Of a DNA stretch of 64,000 bases, positions 1 to 7,748 are shown in pieces. The position numbers were made by a program, and so were the translations under genes. Each line of letters starts with the position of its first letter. Position 1 is the first letter of the stretch. The DNA comes from CAVQOB01 sp963714325 (lineage in GTDB: Bacteria > Pseudomonadota > Alphaproteobacteria > Rhizobiales > Hyphomicrobiaceae). The stretch lies in NCBI GenBank assembly GCA_963714325.1, contig CAVQOB010000001.1, positions 137,326 to 201,325 on the forward strand. The letters run 5' to 3'. Below the pieces are notes generated by a model that worked only from the letters and a program-made list of their open reading frames with translations, did not search any database and was not told the origin of the DNA.

Positions 1-2
1 TC

Positions 3-245
3 TCGGTTGAGCGCTTTCAGAGTCTGTCCGATCCGGCCAAGATGTTGTCGCTGTCGTTCTTCCGTGACGAAGCAGCAGTCGCGCGCTGGCGCAATCATGC
101 GGAGCATCGCCGCACCCAGGCGGCCGGGCGCGGGGGCATCTTCGCGCACTACCGGTTGCGCGTGGCTCAGGTCGTCCGCGACTATGGCATGACCGAGAAC
201 CGCGATCAGGCACCCGGCGACAGTCAGAGCGTGCATCGACCGTGA
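3..245 (+). CDS. ABM-domain (antibiotic biosynthesis monooxygenase-like) protein, C-terminal part
   Basis: The reading frame is open from base 3 to the TGA at 243-245, so the 5' end lies outside the window. The visible 80 residues hold the typical C-terminal half of an ABM dimeric ferredoxin-like domain: LSLSFFRDEAAVARWRN, then EHRRTQAAGRGGIFAHYRL and a final VVRDYG. Members of this family are small cofactor-free monooxygenases or heme-related and stress proteins, so the substrate cannot be named. The gene converges on the ArsR-type regulator that ends 5 bp away. The family call is firm; the function is unknown. Confidence 0.75.
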   Translation, partial: SVERFQSLSDPAKMLSLSFFRDEAAVARWRNHAEHRRTQAAGRGGIFAHYRLRVAQVVRDYGMTENRDQAPGDSQSVHRP

Positions 246-249
246 TTCG

Positions 250-993
250 CTATCCCAACCGGTGGTGATACTCAGAGCTGTTGGGCAGCGTCACTCCGAA
301 ACGGTCGCGAAAGGCGGCCTCGCCTTTGCGGGTGATCAGCAGCGCCCGCGAGTTCGCTTCGCGGCGCAGCCAACCTTGGTCGAGACTGAGTTGGCAGAGT
401 GCGATGCCGACGCGACCGGCCAAGTGCGGCCGCCGCTCCCGCCAGTCGAGACAGGGCCGACACAACACTGGGCCATTCTTGTGGCCCTTCGCCGGCGTCC
501 GTAGCCGCTCGACGTCAACGCCGGACCTATCGAGAAAGCGCACGCCGGTTTCGGTCAAAACGCCTGCTTCGTCCGACAGCTCGACATGGCCCGCCGCCAC
601 CAGCGCATCGGCGAGTGCGACGCCAAGTTCACCGGCGATGTGATCGTAGCAGATGCGTGCCCGCTGCAGCTTTGGATCGCGTGGTCCAATGTGCAGGCGA
701 TGCAGCGGCGGTGGCGGTGTCGACGCGATCTGCATGATGCCTTCGATCATCTGCGCAACAGCGGGCGTCGCCAGCCGGTAATAGCGATGCCGGCCTTGCG
801 ACACGACCGCGAGCAGCCCACCCCGTGTCAGGCGCGCCAAGTGACCGCTGGCCGTCTGCGCCGTGATGCCGGCGACCCGCGCAAGTTCTCCGGCCGTCAA
901 TGCGCGGCCATCCATCAACGTATTGAGCATGACCGCGCGGGTTGGATCGCCGGCGAGGGCTGCAATTTCGGCGAATTTGGCCGTGCTGGTCAT
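250..993 (-). CDS. ArsR-family winged-helix transcriptional regulator
   Basis: This 247-residue protein begins with an ArsR-type winged helix-turn-helix at about residues 8-85: LAGDPTRAVMLNTLMDG, LTAGELARVAGITAQTAS as the recognition helix region, and GGLLAVVSQGRHRYYRL as the wing. The remaining 160 residues form a C-terminal domain with several cysteines (CRPCLDW) seen in longer ArsR regulators of the SmtB-like group. Such proteins repress neighbouring promoters and respond to a metal or small ligand; the ligand is not evident. It is convergent with the ABM gene and lies about 100 bp from the DUF2865 gene on the same strand. The DNA-binding role is confident; the target is unknown. Confidence 0.85.
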   Translation of the reverse strand: MTSTAKFAEIAALAGDPTRAVMLNTLMDGRALTAGELARVAGITAQTASGHLARLTRGGLLAVVSQGRHRYYRLATPAVAQMIEGIMQIASTPPPPLHRLHIGPRDPKLQRARICYDHIAGELGVALADALVAAGHVELSDEAGVLTETGVRFLDRSGVDVERLRTPAKGHKNGPVLCRPCLDWRERRPHLAGRVGIALCQLSLDQGWLRREANSRALLITRKGEAAFRDRFGVTLPNSSEYHHRLG

Positions 994-1097
994 CGATGGG
1001 GTCCCGCAGTCCGAGCCACGACACTTTGCGGAGAGTCACCCGAGTAATGCTTCGGCCGTCGCCGAAGGATAGTGTGCCGGTCTCTGGTGCGGTAAGT

Positions 1098-2195
1098 CTA
1101 CTGCCGGGGCGCCGCCGGAGCGCGAAATGCCTGCGAGCCGCTGGCCGCAGGTCCGGTGGCTGGCGCCTCGGCCTTCTTGTCGCCGGCTGGCGGCACATAC
1201 TCGGCTTCCTTGCAAGAACAGCCTGACACGAATTCCTTCTGGTAGCGGAAGGCGGTGCGCAGGCTGGTATAGGACTGCTGGCTCTTGACCGACGTCGCCT
1301 GCTTCATGTCGGCGCCGGGGTTCTGGTGGTAGTAGAGTTCAGCCGGCGCGGCACAGCGCGAGTTGCAGGTGTCCGCGTCGCGCTGGAAGTGGTTGGGCAG
1401 CGTTGAGAAGCTGACCGGGAAGAAGTAGCCGTCGCAGAGCCGCACACAAACAGTCCGATAGGTCGCGAAGGGCAGTGATCCGAACTGGTTGTTCTTGCTC
1501 TGGGGCGTGTCGTCTTCCGACGTCGACCACGATCCGAACGGGCTTGAGTCGCGGTCGCGCTTGCGCGCCTCCTGCACGTATTGCGCGCCGCAGCCATTGC
1601 GGGCGAGTTCGCGGATGATGTCGTCCTGATAGGTGCGCTCTCGCGAGCCGAGCAGCTGCTGGCGCTGGCTGTCGAGGTCCGCAACGCGGCGCTTGCCAGC
1701 CTCGACCTCGCCGGCCCAGCGGCGGCACTGCGGCGTCTGGCGTAGCGACTTCGCAAACAGGAAATAGTCGTAACAGTCGCCGCGATCCAGTGCGGTCTGG
1801 GCCTGGCGGACGGCGGTATCGGCGACGCGGATGTCAGCCTCCAGCTTCGGCAGCAATTCGCGTGATTGATTGCCGCGTTGGCCTTCGGAGACGAGGCGTT
1901 GCTCGAGTTGGAGACAGATGCCCGAGCCGGAGCCCGTCGGCGGCAGCGCGCGACCCTGTTGATTAAATCCGGGTGGTGATCCTGGGATCGCCGCCGGCGG
2001 CGGCAGATTTGCCGGCGGGCGCATGGGTTCGCGTGGGCGCGGCGTGCTCTCGTTGTTCGACCAGGGCCACCAGCCCTGCGCCAGCGCCGGCTCGGCCGAC
2101 ATTACACCGATCGCCGGCCATGCCACAGCCAAGCCCAGTGTCATGGCAAGCGCAGCTGCCATGGAACGCCGGACATTTGGTTGCGACGGACCCAT
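1098..2195 (-). CDS. DUF2865 domain-containing secreted protein
   Basis: This 365-residue protein starts with a hydrophobic signal-type segment (residues about 10-40, ending near ALAQG) followed by a Pro-rich linker. The C-terminal half has the cysteine-rich DUF2865 signature: RTVCVRLCDGYFFPVSFST, a DADTCNSRC cluster and FVSGCSCKEAEY. DUF2865 proteins are restricted to Alphaproteobacteria, are exported, and resemble SPOR-neighbour cell-envelope proteins, but no activity is established. A central Arg/Glu/Gln-rich helix (residues about 95-200) looks coiled-coil-like. The end is Ala/Pro-rich. Domain assignment is by motif recognition. Confidence 0.8.
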   Translation of the reverse strand: MGPSQPNVRRSMAAALAMTLGLAVAWPAIGVMSAEPALAQGWWPWSNNESTPRPREPMRPPANLPPPAAIPGSPPGFNQQGRALPPTGSGSGICLQLEQRLVSEGQRGNQSRELLPKLEADIRVADTAVRQAQTALDRGDCYDYFLFAKSLRQTPQCRRWAGEVEAGKRRVADLDSQRQQLLGSRERTYQDDIIRELARNGCGAQYVQEARKRDRDSSPFGSWSTSEDDTPQSKNNQFGSLPFATYRTVCVRLCDGYFFPVSFSTLPNHFQRDADTCNSRCAAPAELYYHQNPGADMKQATSVKSQQSYTSLRTAFRYQKEFVSGCSCKEAEYVPPAGDKKAEAPATGPAASGSQAFRAPAAPRQ

Positions 2196-2410
2196 CGATC
2201 GTGACTTCCTGCCGAATTTTTACCGAGAACGCCGGTTGCGAATTCTCGAACGCCCTTGTCGGTTGACTATGAGAGTGGTGAAGTAGGGGGTCAATGCAGC
2301 GCAAATGCGGCAGTGGCAGCCATCAACAGCTGCATTGCCACACAGTGTGGCGCTAAGGGAACGGTTGGGGAACGCGAGCCCCCCTGTTCAGTCCATCGGG
2401 AGTATCAGGC

Positions 2411-3208
2411 ATGCCGGAACAGTCGCTTGATGTCGCCGCCAGCGCAGCCGTTTTGGCGCAAGCGCGGCGGTCCAGTGTGGCGATCCGGTCACTCCCCGGG
2501 CACCTGACACCGCGGACGCTGACCGACGCCTATCGCGTTCAAGACGCCTTCCGTGCCCAATGGGGCGATAAGCTGGTCGGGTGGAAGGTCGGTGCAACGG
2601 CTAAACCCGTCCAGGAACGATTTGGCGTCACCGCGCCGTTTTCGGGGCCGTTGTTCGCGGGCGATGTGTGCCAAAGCCCGGCGCGGTTGCCGGCCGCACG
2701 ATTTATCCATCGTCTCATTGAAAGCGAATTTGCATTCCGTTTTGCCGAGGCAATGACCCCGCGCAGCGGCAACGTCACACGCTCAGACATCGTGGCGGCC
2801 GTCGACGCCGTGATTCCCGCCTTCGAAATTGTCAGCCCGCGCACACAGGACATTCCCTATGCGCAGGCGGCGCTCGGCATTGCCGACTGCGGGCTCAATG
2901 CAGCCATCGTTTTGGGAAAGCCCTATGCGGCGTGGCAGTCGCTGGACCTCGCGGCGCACCCTGTGGTGTTGAGCGTCGATGGCGTCGTCAAAGCCCGGGG
3001 CAGTGGCGCGCATGTGCTTGGCCATCCGCTTGCTGTTCTGGATTGGCTTGCCAATCACCTGTCCGAACGCGGCGTCACGATCGAGCCGGGTGCCATAGTG
3101 CTCACCGGCACGACCACCGGGGTCGTAGCGCTGGCGTCCGGCGAAACAGCGGTCGCGGATTTTGGCTCGCTTGGGACAATCGCATTCGGGTTTACGGGCA
3201 CATCATGA
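2411..3208 (+). CDS. 2-keto-4-pentenoate hydratase / FAH-superfamily protein
   Basis: This 265-residue protein is of MhpD/2-oxopent-4-enoate hydratase type. Visible family features are the N-terminal YRVQDAFRAQW helix, GWKVGATAKPVQERFGV, the metal-ligand segment ESEFAFRFAEAM (Glu-x-Glu-like), the central AFEIVSPRTQD, and the C-terminal VLTGTTTGVVALASGE loop. Family members hydrate or decarboxylate 2-keto acids in aromatic meta-cleavage pathways using Mg2+ or Mn2+. No meta-cleavage genes are nearby, so the substrate is open. Its TGA overlaps the ATG of the metalloprotease gene (ATGA at 3205-3208), suggesting co-translation. Confidence 0.8.
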   Translation: MPEQSLDVAASAAVLAQARRSSVAIRSLPGHLTPRTLTDAYRVQDAFRAQWGDKLVGWKVGATAKPVQERFGVTAPFSGPLFAGDVCQSPARLPAARFIHRLIESEFAFRFAEAMTPRSGNVTRSDIVAAVDAVIPAFEIVSPRTQDIPYAQAALGIADCGLNAAIVLGKPYAAWQSLDLAAHPVVLSVDGVVKARGSGAHVLGHPLAVLDWLANHLSERGVTIEPGAIVLTGTTTGVVALASGETAVADFGSLGTIAFGFTGTS

Positions 3209-4326
3209 GGCGCTGGTCGCATATGTTGCAAGCCCGTGCACGGCCAGTCGCTGTCCTGCTGGGCCTGGTGACAGGCACGATCTTCTCCCACGCGCTCGTG
3301 GCCGCTGAGTCGGATGACGTCGACATCACTCGTCGCGACGCCGCGATCGCATTGCGCTGGACGGCCGCCTGGAACACGCTGGTGTGGCCAGCCGGAACAA
3401 CGGTCAGCGGCTGCTTTCTTGAGCGCGATGTCGAATGGCGAGGGTTGTTCGTGCGTGCCAGTGCCGCGTGGATGGAGATCATCAATCTCAAGCTCGATTT
3501 CGGCTCCGGTCCCGGCTATCGCACCTGCAGCATGTTCGATCCAAGTGATATACGCGTCACGTTTCGCCCGGGCCTCGCGAGCTTCTCGCGTGCCGGCACG
3601 CTGGCGCTCGATATCGCACCGGGAACGCCGACGCTGGTCATCACAACAGGCGCGCTCGGCGAGCAGGCTGCGACATCCAAGGAGAGTCGCTATGGCGTCA
3701 TGCTACATGAGCTTGGCCATGCGCTCGGCCTGCCGCATGAACATCAACATGCGCTGAGCCCCTGTCCGTCGGAGTACCGGTTTGAACTGCTGTGCGAGCG
3801 ATCCGGCGAGGGCGGTCCGAAAGCCGCGCGCTACTTGTCGTTGGCGACGGTCTTCAATGCGCAGCGCACGATCCGCCTCGACCTTGAGCCCGAGAGAGAG
3901 CCCCCGCACGACGTCAACTCGATCATGCACTACCGCTATCCTCCCGACATACTGCGCGGCGGGAGGACGAGCCGCTGCCATGCCAAAACCCAGCTGTCGT
4001 TTTCGCCGGCCGACCGCCAGCGCTTTGCCGTTCTTTACCCGAAGGACGCAAGCGCGCAGCGCGCATTCTTGCGCGAACAGGCGACGGTCCTGCAGCGCAC
4101 GATCGCGGCCAGCGGGTTGTCGCGCGCGACGGCCGAACGTATCGCCCGTATGTTGGAGCAGCGGGTCGAGCGGCGCCATGGCGACATCGGGTTCAAGATC
4201 AACCTGAGCGGCGCTGCCCTCAAAGATGGCGATACCGATGAACTCGAGTTGCGGCTGGCGGGGCGCGGGCGGGAGGCCGGGGCGGCGTCGTGTGCGAAGG
4301 AAACGGGTCGCGCGGGCAAGTCTTAA
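3205..4326 (+). CDS. Astacin-like zinc metalloprotease, secreted
   Basis: The start is set by the ATGA overlap with the upstream hydratase gene; an in-frame extension further upstream only shadows that gene. The 373-residue product has an N-terminal hydrophobic export signal (about residues 12-35, ending near SHALVAAE). It carries the metzincin zinc site HELGHALGLPHEH at residues 168-180 (His168, Glu169, His172, His178), followed by the Met-turn SIMHY near 239-243, which is the astacin (M12A) form. Cysteines flank the domain. The C-terminus after about residue 300 is charged and of unknown role. An extracytoplasmic endopeptidase is expected; the substrate is unknown. Confidence 0.8.
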   Translation: MRRWSHMLQARARPVAVLLGLVTGTIFSHALVAAESDDVDITRRDAAIALRWTAAWNTLVWPAGTTVSGCFLERDVEWRGLFVRASAAWMEIINLKLDFGSGPGYRTCSMFDPSDIRVTFRPGLASFSRAGTLALDIAPGTPTLVITTGALGEQAATSKESRYGVMLHELGHALGLPHEHQHALSPCPSEYRFELLCERSGEGGPKAARYLSLATVFNAQRTIRLDLEPEREPPHDVNSIMHYRYPPDILRGGRTSRCHAKTQLSFSPADRQRFAVLYPKDASAQRAFLREQATVLQRTIAASGLSRATAERIARMLEQRVERRHGDIGFKINLSGAALKDGDTDELELRLAGRGREAGAASCAKETGRAGKS

Positions 4327-4585
4327 TGTCGCCGATCATGTGCTTGTTTCGCACCGCGTCCGGTGGCGCCGCCGTGCTTGACGGACCCACGCAAACCGCT
4401 CATAACGCGGGCATGAGCGACGCGTGCATTCCATCCGCCGTTAACGTTTGTTGCGGCATGATTATTGTAACGAGCTAGCACACGCTGGCGCGCGGCCCGC
4501 CCCTTGTCTCCAACGACCGGATGAGAGCGCCCCGCCAGCAGGCCAAGGGCCTATCTGGGACGTTTCGTTTTTTGGAGAGCAGCCG

Positions 4586-5989
4586 GTGTCACTCACCCTC
4601 TACAACACATTGATCCGCGAGAAGGCGGCGTTTCAGCCGATCGATCCGAAGAATGTCCGCATGTATGTCTGCGGTCCGACCGTCTACGATTTTGCCCACA
4701 TCGGCAACGCCCGGCCGGTGATCGTCTTCGATGTGTTGTTCCGCCTATTGCGCCACGTCTACGGCGCATCACACGTCACCTATGCGCGCAACATCACCGA
4801 CGTTGACGACAAGATCAACGCGCGCGCCGTCGAGCAATATGCGAAACTCGATCCGATCGCGGCGATCCGCAAGCTGACAGAAGAAACCGGCGCACAGTAC
4901 CACAAGGATATTGCAGCGCTCGGCGTGCTCGCCCCATCGATCGAGCCGCGCGCCACTGAACACATCGCGGAGATGCGGGCACTGTGTGATGCGCTGATCG
5001 CCAAGGGGCACGCTTACGTTGCCGAGGATCACGTTCTCTTTTCCGTGCCGAGCATGAAGGACTACGGTTCGCTCTCCGGGCGCAGTCTCGACGAGATGGA
5101 AGCTGGCGCCCGCGTCGACGTCGCGCCATACAAGCGCGACGCGATGGACTTTGTCCTGTGGAAGCCGTCGGACGCCGGCCAGCCCGGTTGGCCGTCGCCC
5201 GGTGGCATTGCGAAATCGGGCCGTCCCGGCTGGCATATCGAGTGCTCAGCGATGGCTGGCAAACACCTTGGGACGGTGTTCGATATTCACGGCGGCGGCA
5301 TCGATCTCGTTTTCCCCCACCATGAGAACGAGGTTGCGCAGTCGCGCTGCGCACATGGTACGCACGCCATGGCAAACGTTTGGATGCACAACGGCTTCCT
5401 GCAGGTTGAAGGGGAGAAGATGTCGAAAAGCGTCGGCAACTTCTTCTCGATCCATCAGTTGCTTGAGACCGACGTGTTTGGCCGCCAACGCTGGCATGGC
5501 CGTGTGCTGCGCTTCGCCATGTTGACCGCGCATTATCGTCAGCCCATCGACTGGACGGTGGAGCGGGCGACGCTGGCGAAGCATGCCCTGCAGGAGTTCG
5601 CCGGGATCGTGCATGATGTGGCACCGGCCGAGAGCCCCAATGCCGACGTGCTGGCAGCGCTGAGCGATGATCTCAACACGCCGAGTGCGATCTCGATCCT
5701 GCATGGTCTCGCCAAATCGGCGAAGCGTGGCGATGCGGCGAAGGCGGCCGAGTTGCGTGCGACCCTGGAGTTCATGGGGCTTTACGGCGGCGAGACAGCG
5801 GACGAACTGTCGCTGACCGCTAAAGGCAAAGTCGACTACGTCGCGCTGCAGAAGCTGGTGGAAGCGCGCGCCGAGGCGAAGGCCGCGCGCAACTTCAGGG
5901 AAGCCGATCGCATCCGCGACGAGTTGCTCGCCCAGGGCGTCGTGCTGAAAGACGGCAAGGACGGCACGACCTGGGAGATGAAGCGGTGA
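4586..5989 (+). CDS. cysS: Cysteinyl-tRNA synthetase
   Basis: CysS charges tRNA-Cys with cysteine in the cytoplasm. The chosen start is GTG 4586, preceded by GGAGAG at 4574-4579 and giving the family's usual N-terminus (VSLTLYNTL) and a 467-residue protein; the frame extends upstream, but that part lacks family similarity. Visible are the zinc ligand Cys29 in MYVCGPTVYD, the HIGH-type motif HIGN at 38-41, the second zinc region GWHIECSAM with GGGIDLVFPHHENE, and KMSKS near residues 278-282. The C-terminal anticodon-binding region is complete. It is a single-copy essential gene, intact, with 91 bp before the nucleotidyltransferase gene. Confidence 0.95.
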   Translation: MSLTLYNTLIREKAAFQPIDPKNVRMYVCGPTVYDFAHIGNARPVIVFDVLFRLLRHVYGASHVTYARNITDVDDKINARAVEQYAKLDPIAAIRKLTEETGAQYHKDIAALGVLAPSIEPRATEHIAEMRALCDALIAKGHAYVAEDHVLFSVPSMKDYGSLSGRSLDEMEAGARVDVAPYKRDAMDFVLWKPSDAGQPGWPSPGGIAKSGRPGWHIECSAMAGKHLGTVFDIHGGGIDLVFPHHENEVAQSRCAHGTHAMANVWMHNGFLQVEGEKMSKSVGNFFSIHQLLETDVFGRQRWHGRVLRFAMLTAHYRQPIDWTVERATLAKHALQEFAGIVHDVAPAESPNADVLAALSDDLNTPSAISILHGLAKSAKRGDAAKAAELRATLEFMGLYGGETADELSLTAKGKVDYVALQKLVEARAEAKAARNFREADRIRDELLAQGVVLKDGKDGTTWEMKR

Positions 5990-6080
5990 GTGGGTGTGGG
6001 GACACAGCTGTGCGAGACTTCTTTGTGACGGCTACAGCGTGCGCCGTGCGGCCAGTCGCCATTCGAACGAGGGCCGTTCT

Positions 6081-6428
6081 ATGAATGAAAGGGTAAGGCT
6101 TGCAGTCGATATATTCGCCAAGCGCACGCGCGCTGTTTACGGCGCACGGTTTGCCGGGTTTTATCTTTTTGGCAGCCAAGCACGTGGCGATCAACATGCC
6201 GAAAGCGATGTCGACGTTGCTGTCATTCTGGAAGGAGACGGTTGGAACCTCGCTCGTGAAAAAATGCGGCTGGGAGACATCGCGTATGACATTTCGCTGG
6301 AAACCGACGTGTCGATCGACGCTTGGCCGGTTTCGCAGCAGCAGTGGGACGCGCCAATCTCGCGTCGGACATCGTTTTTTCTGATCGGTGCGCGGCAGCA
6401 TGCGATCGCTTTGGAGGTCGGTCCATGA
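6081..6428 (+). CDS. MNT-type nucleotidyltransferase, putative antitoxin of a HEPN-MNT pair
   Basis: This 115-residue protein has a minimal nucleotidyltransferase fold with the motif GSQARGDQHAESDVDV, an exact GS-x10-DxD signature, at about residues 30-45. In type VII toxin-antitoxin systems such proteins (MntA) neutralise the neighbouring HEPN toxin (HepT) by adding AMP groups. The ATG 6081 is preceded by GAGGG at suitable distance; the longer in-frame version has no RBS. Its TGA overlaps the ATG of the HEPN gene (6425-6428). Pfam-level identity is confident; antitoxin function is inferred from the pairing. A stand-alone nucleotidyltransferase role is the alternative. Confidence 0.85.
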   Translation: MNERVRLAVDIFAKRTRAVYGARFAGFYLFGSQARGDQHAESDVDVAVILEGDGWNLAREKMRLGDIAYDISLETDVSIDAWPVSQQQWDAPISRRTSFFLIGARQHAIALEVGP

Positions 6429-6826
6429 GCGATCTGATCAAGAAGGCGCGCGCGGCGGCTGCAACGGCGCGACTTGTCGCTCGAACGGATCCGGATACGG
6501 CGGCGAGCCGCGCCTACTATGCGATGTTCGACATCGCCCGGGTTCTTTTGCGCGAGAAGAGCCCGGAGTTGGCAGCAGCCAAGACGCACGCGACCATCAT
6601 TCGGCGCTTTGCCAAGTACGTCTCGACCGAGGACGGGCTGGATCCGGTTCTTGGTCGTATGCTCAATCGGGCCTCGGAATTGAGGCATATTGCTGATTAT
6701 GCCGATGTGAGTATTGCCGCGGACGTCGCGCAGTCGTTGGAGCAATCGAAGGATGTTTTCATGTCTGCGCTGGATTCTCGGCTCCGGGCCATCGACGAAC
6801 AGCAACGCCTGGAGGATGGCGAATGA
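6425..6826 (+). CDS. HEPN-domain protein (UPF0332 type), putative toxin partner
   Basis: This 133-residue all-helical protein has the HEPN/UPF0332 hallmark ASRAYYAMFDIARVLL near residues 26-42 and a C-terminal RASELRHIADYADV near 85-98. The stretch R-ASELR-H satisfies the loose Rx4-6H pattern of HEPN ribonucleases, although UPF0332 proteins usually show the R-x-x-ADY form and not all are nucleases. It overlaps the MNT gene upstream and the VOC gene downstream by ATGA. In a type VII pair it would act as an RNase or RNA-targeting toxin that the MNT partner modifies. The family is confident; toxicity is untested. Confidence 0.85.
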   Translation: MSDLIKKARAAAATARLVARTDPDTAASRAYYAMFDIARVLLREKSPELAAAKTHATIIRRFAKYVSTEDGLDPVLGRMLNRASELRHIADYADVSIAADVAQSLEQSKDVFMSALDSRLRAIDEQQRLEDGE

Positions 6827-7269
6827 TGGCCTTTGCAACAGCGCCCTCATTTCCCTTCGCCCGCACGATGCCGATCCTCGATACGGGCGACTTGGCGCAC
6901 GCAATCGCGTTCTACAAGGAAAAGCTCGGCTTCGAAGCGGTCACGTTCGGCGAGCCGGCGACGTTTGCGATCCTGCAGCGGGGCATGGTGACGTTGGGGC
7001 TGGCGCTGAAGGAAAAGCCGGTGATCAAGCCAGCGCCGGAGTGGTCGACGTACATCTATGTCGCGGACGCCGATGCCGTGCATGCCGAGTGGACCGCGCA
7101 AGGCGTCGCCATCATCGAGGCGATCTGCGACAAGTTCTATAATTGTCGCGATTTCACGATCAGCGATTCCGACGGCAACAGCATCGGCGTCGGCCATGTG
7201 CGCGCGTCCGACCCGCTCGGCCCCGGGTTGTCAATGCGCGTCGGCCGCGACGGGAAGGCTGCATCATGA
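6823..7269 (+). CDS. VOC (glyoxalase/bleomycin-resistance) family protein
   Basis: This 148-residue protein is a single VOC module: FARTMPILDTGDLAHAIAFY, KEKLGFEAVTFGEPATFAIL, a second beta-alpha-beta unit YIYVADADAVHAEWTAQGV, and a C-terminal FTISDSDGNSIGVGHV. It lacks the strict metal-ligand set of glyoxalase I, so it may be a resistance-type binding protein or a dioxygenase-like enzyme of unknown substrate. It overlaps the HEPN gene (6823-6826) and the GFA gene (7266-7269) by ATGA. It pairs naturally with the GFA protein in small-molecule aldehyde or xenobiotic handling, which is inference. Confidence 0.8.
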   Translation: MMAFATAPSFPFARTMPILDTGDLAHAIAFYKEKLGFEAVTFGEPATFAILQRGMVTLGLALKEKPVIKPAPEWSTYIYVADADAVHAEWTAQGVAIIEAICDKFYNCRDFTISDSDGNSIGVGHVRASDPLGPGLSMRVGRDGKAAS

Positions 7270-7748
7270 CGGGTAGCGATCGCGCATGGTCCGGCGGGTG
7301 CCAATGCGGCGCGGTGCGGTTTCGTGCGGCATCGCTCGGTCGCGCCTCGTTCTGCCATTGCCGTATGTGTCAGAAAGCGTTCGGGTCCATAGGCGGCGCG
7401 TTCGTTATCGCCCATGATCTTGTCTGGACGCGTGGCGCAGTCAAGCACTTCCGTAGTTCCAACCAGATCCGGCGCGGCTTCTGCGTCGATTGCGGTACGC
7501 CGCTGACCTACGAAGGCCCGTCCGGTCTCGACGTCGCCATCGCCGCGTTTGACCGTGCAGCCGAAATCGCACCGACGATCCAGCTGGCTTGCGAGGCGCG
7601 GCTGCCTTGGGCCGAAACGCTGGCCATGTTGCCTCAGCGTTCGTCTGCTGAAGCTGCCGCGAAAGCCGCCACGCGCGTGGTACTTGTCTCGTATCAACAC
7701 CCCGATCACGATACGGCCGACTGGCCGTTGAAGGCGTTGCAGCCATGA
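7266..7748 (+). CDS. GFA-family (CENP-V/GFA domain) zinc protein
   Basis: This 160-residue protein has the GFA zinc-binding layout: GGCQCGAVRFR near residues 10-20, CHCRMCQKAFG near 36-46, and FCVDCGTPL near 79-87. Family members bind two zincs; the founding enzyme was described as glutathione-dependent formaldehyde-activating, but most members have no proven substrate. The start is the ATG in the ATGA overlap at 7266. Its own TGA overlaps the cimA start (7745-7748), so the gene is part of a tightly coupled five-gene unit. Confidence 0.85.
   Translation: MTGSDRAWSGGCQCGAVRFRAASLGRASFCHCRMCQKAFGSIGGAFVIAHDLVWTRGAVKHFRSSNQIRRGFCVDCGTPLTYEGPSGLDVAIAAFDRAAEIAPTIQLACEARLPWAETLAMLPQRSSAEAAAKAATRVVLVSYQHPDHDTADWPLKALQP

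Noticed and set aside
4327..4585. T-box or other leader riboswitch before cysS
   Set aside because: No T-box sequence or specifier-type stem was recognisable; such leaders are not expected in Alphaproteobacteria.
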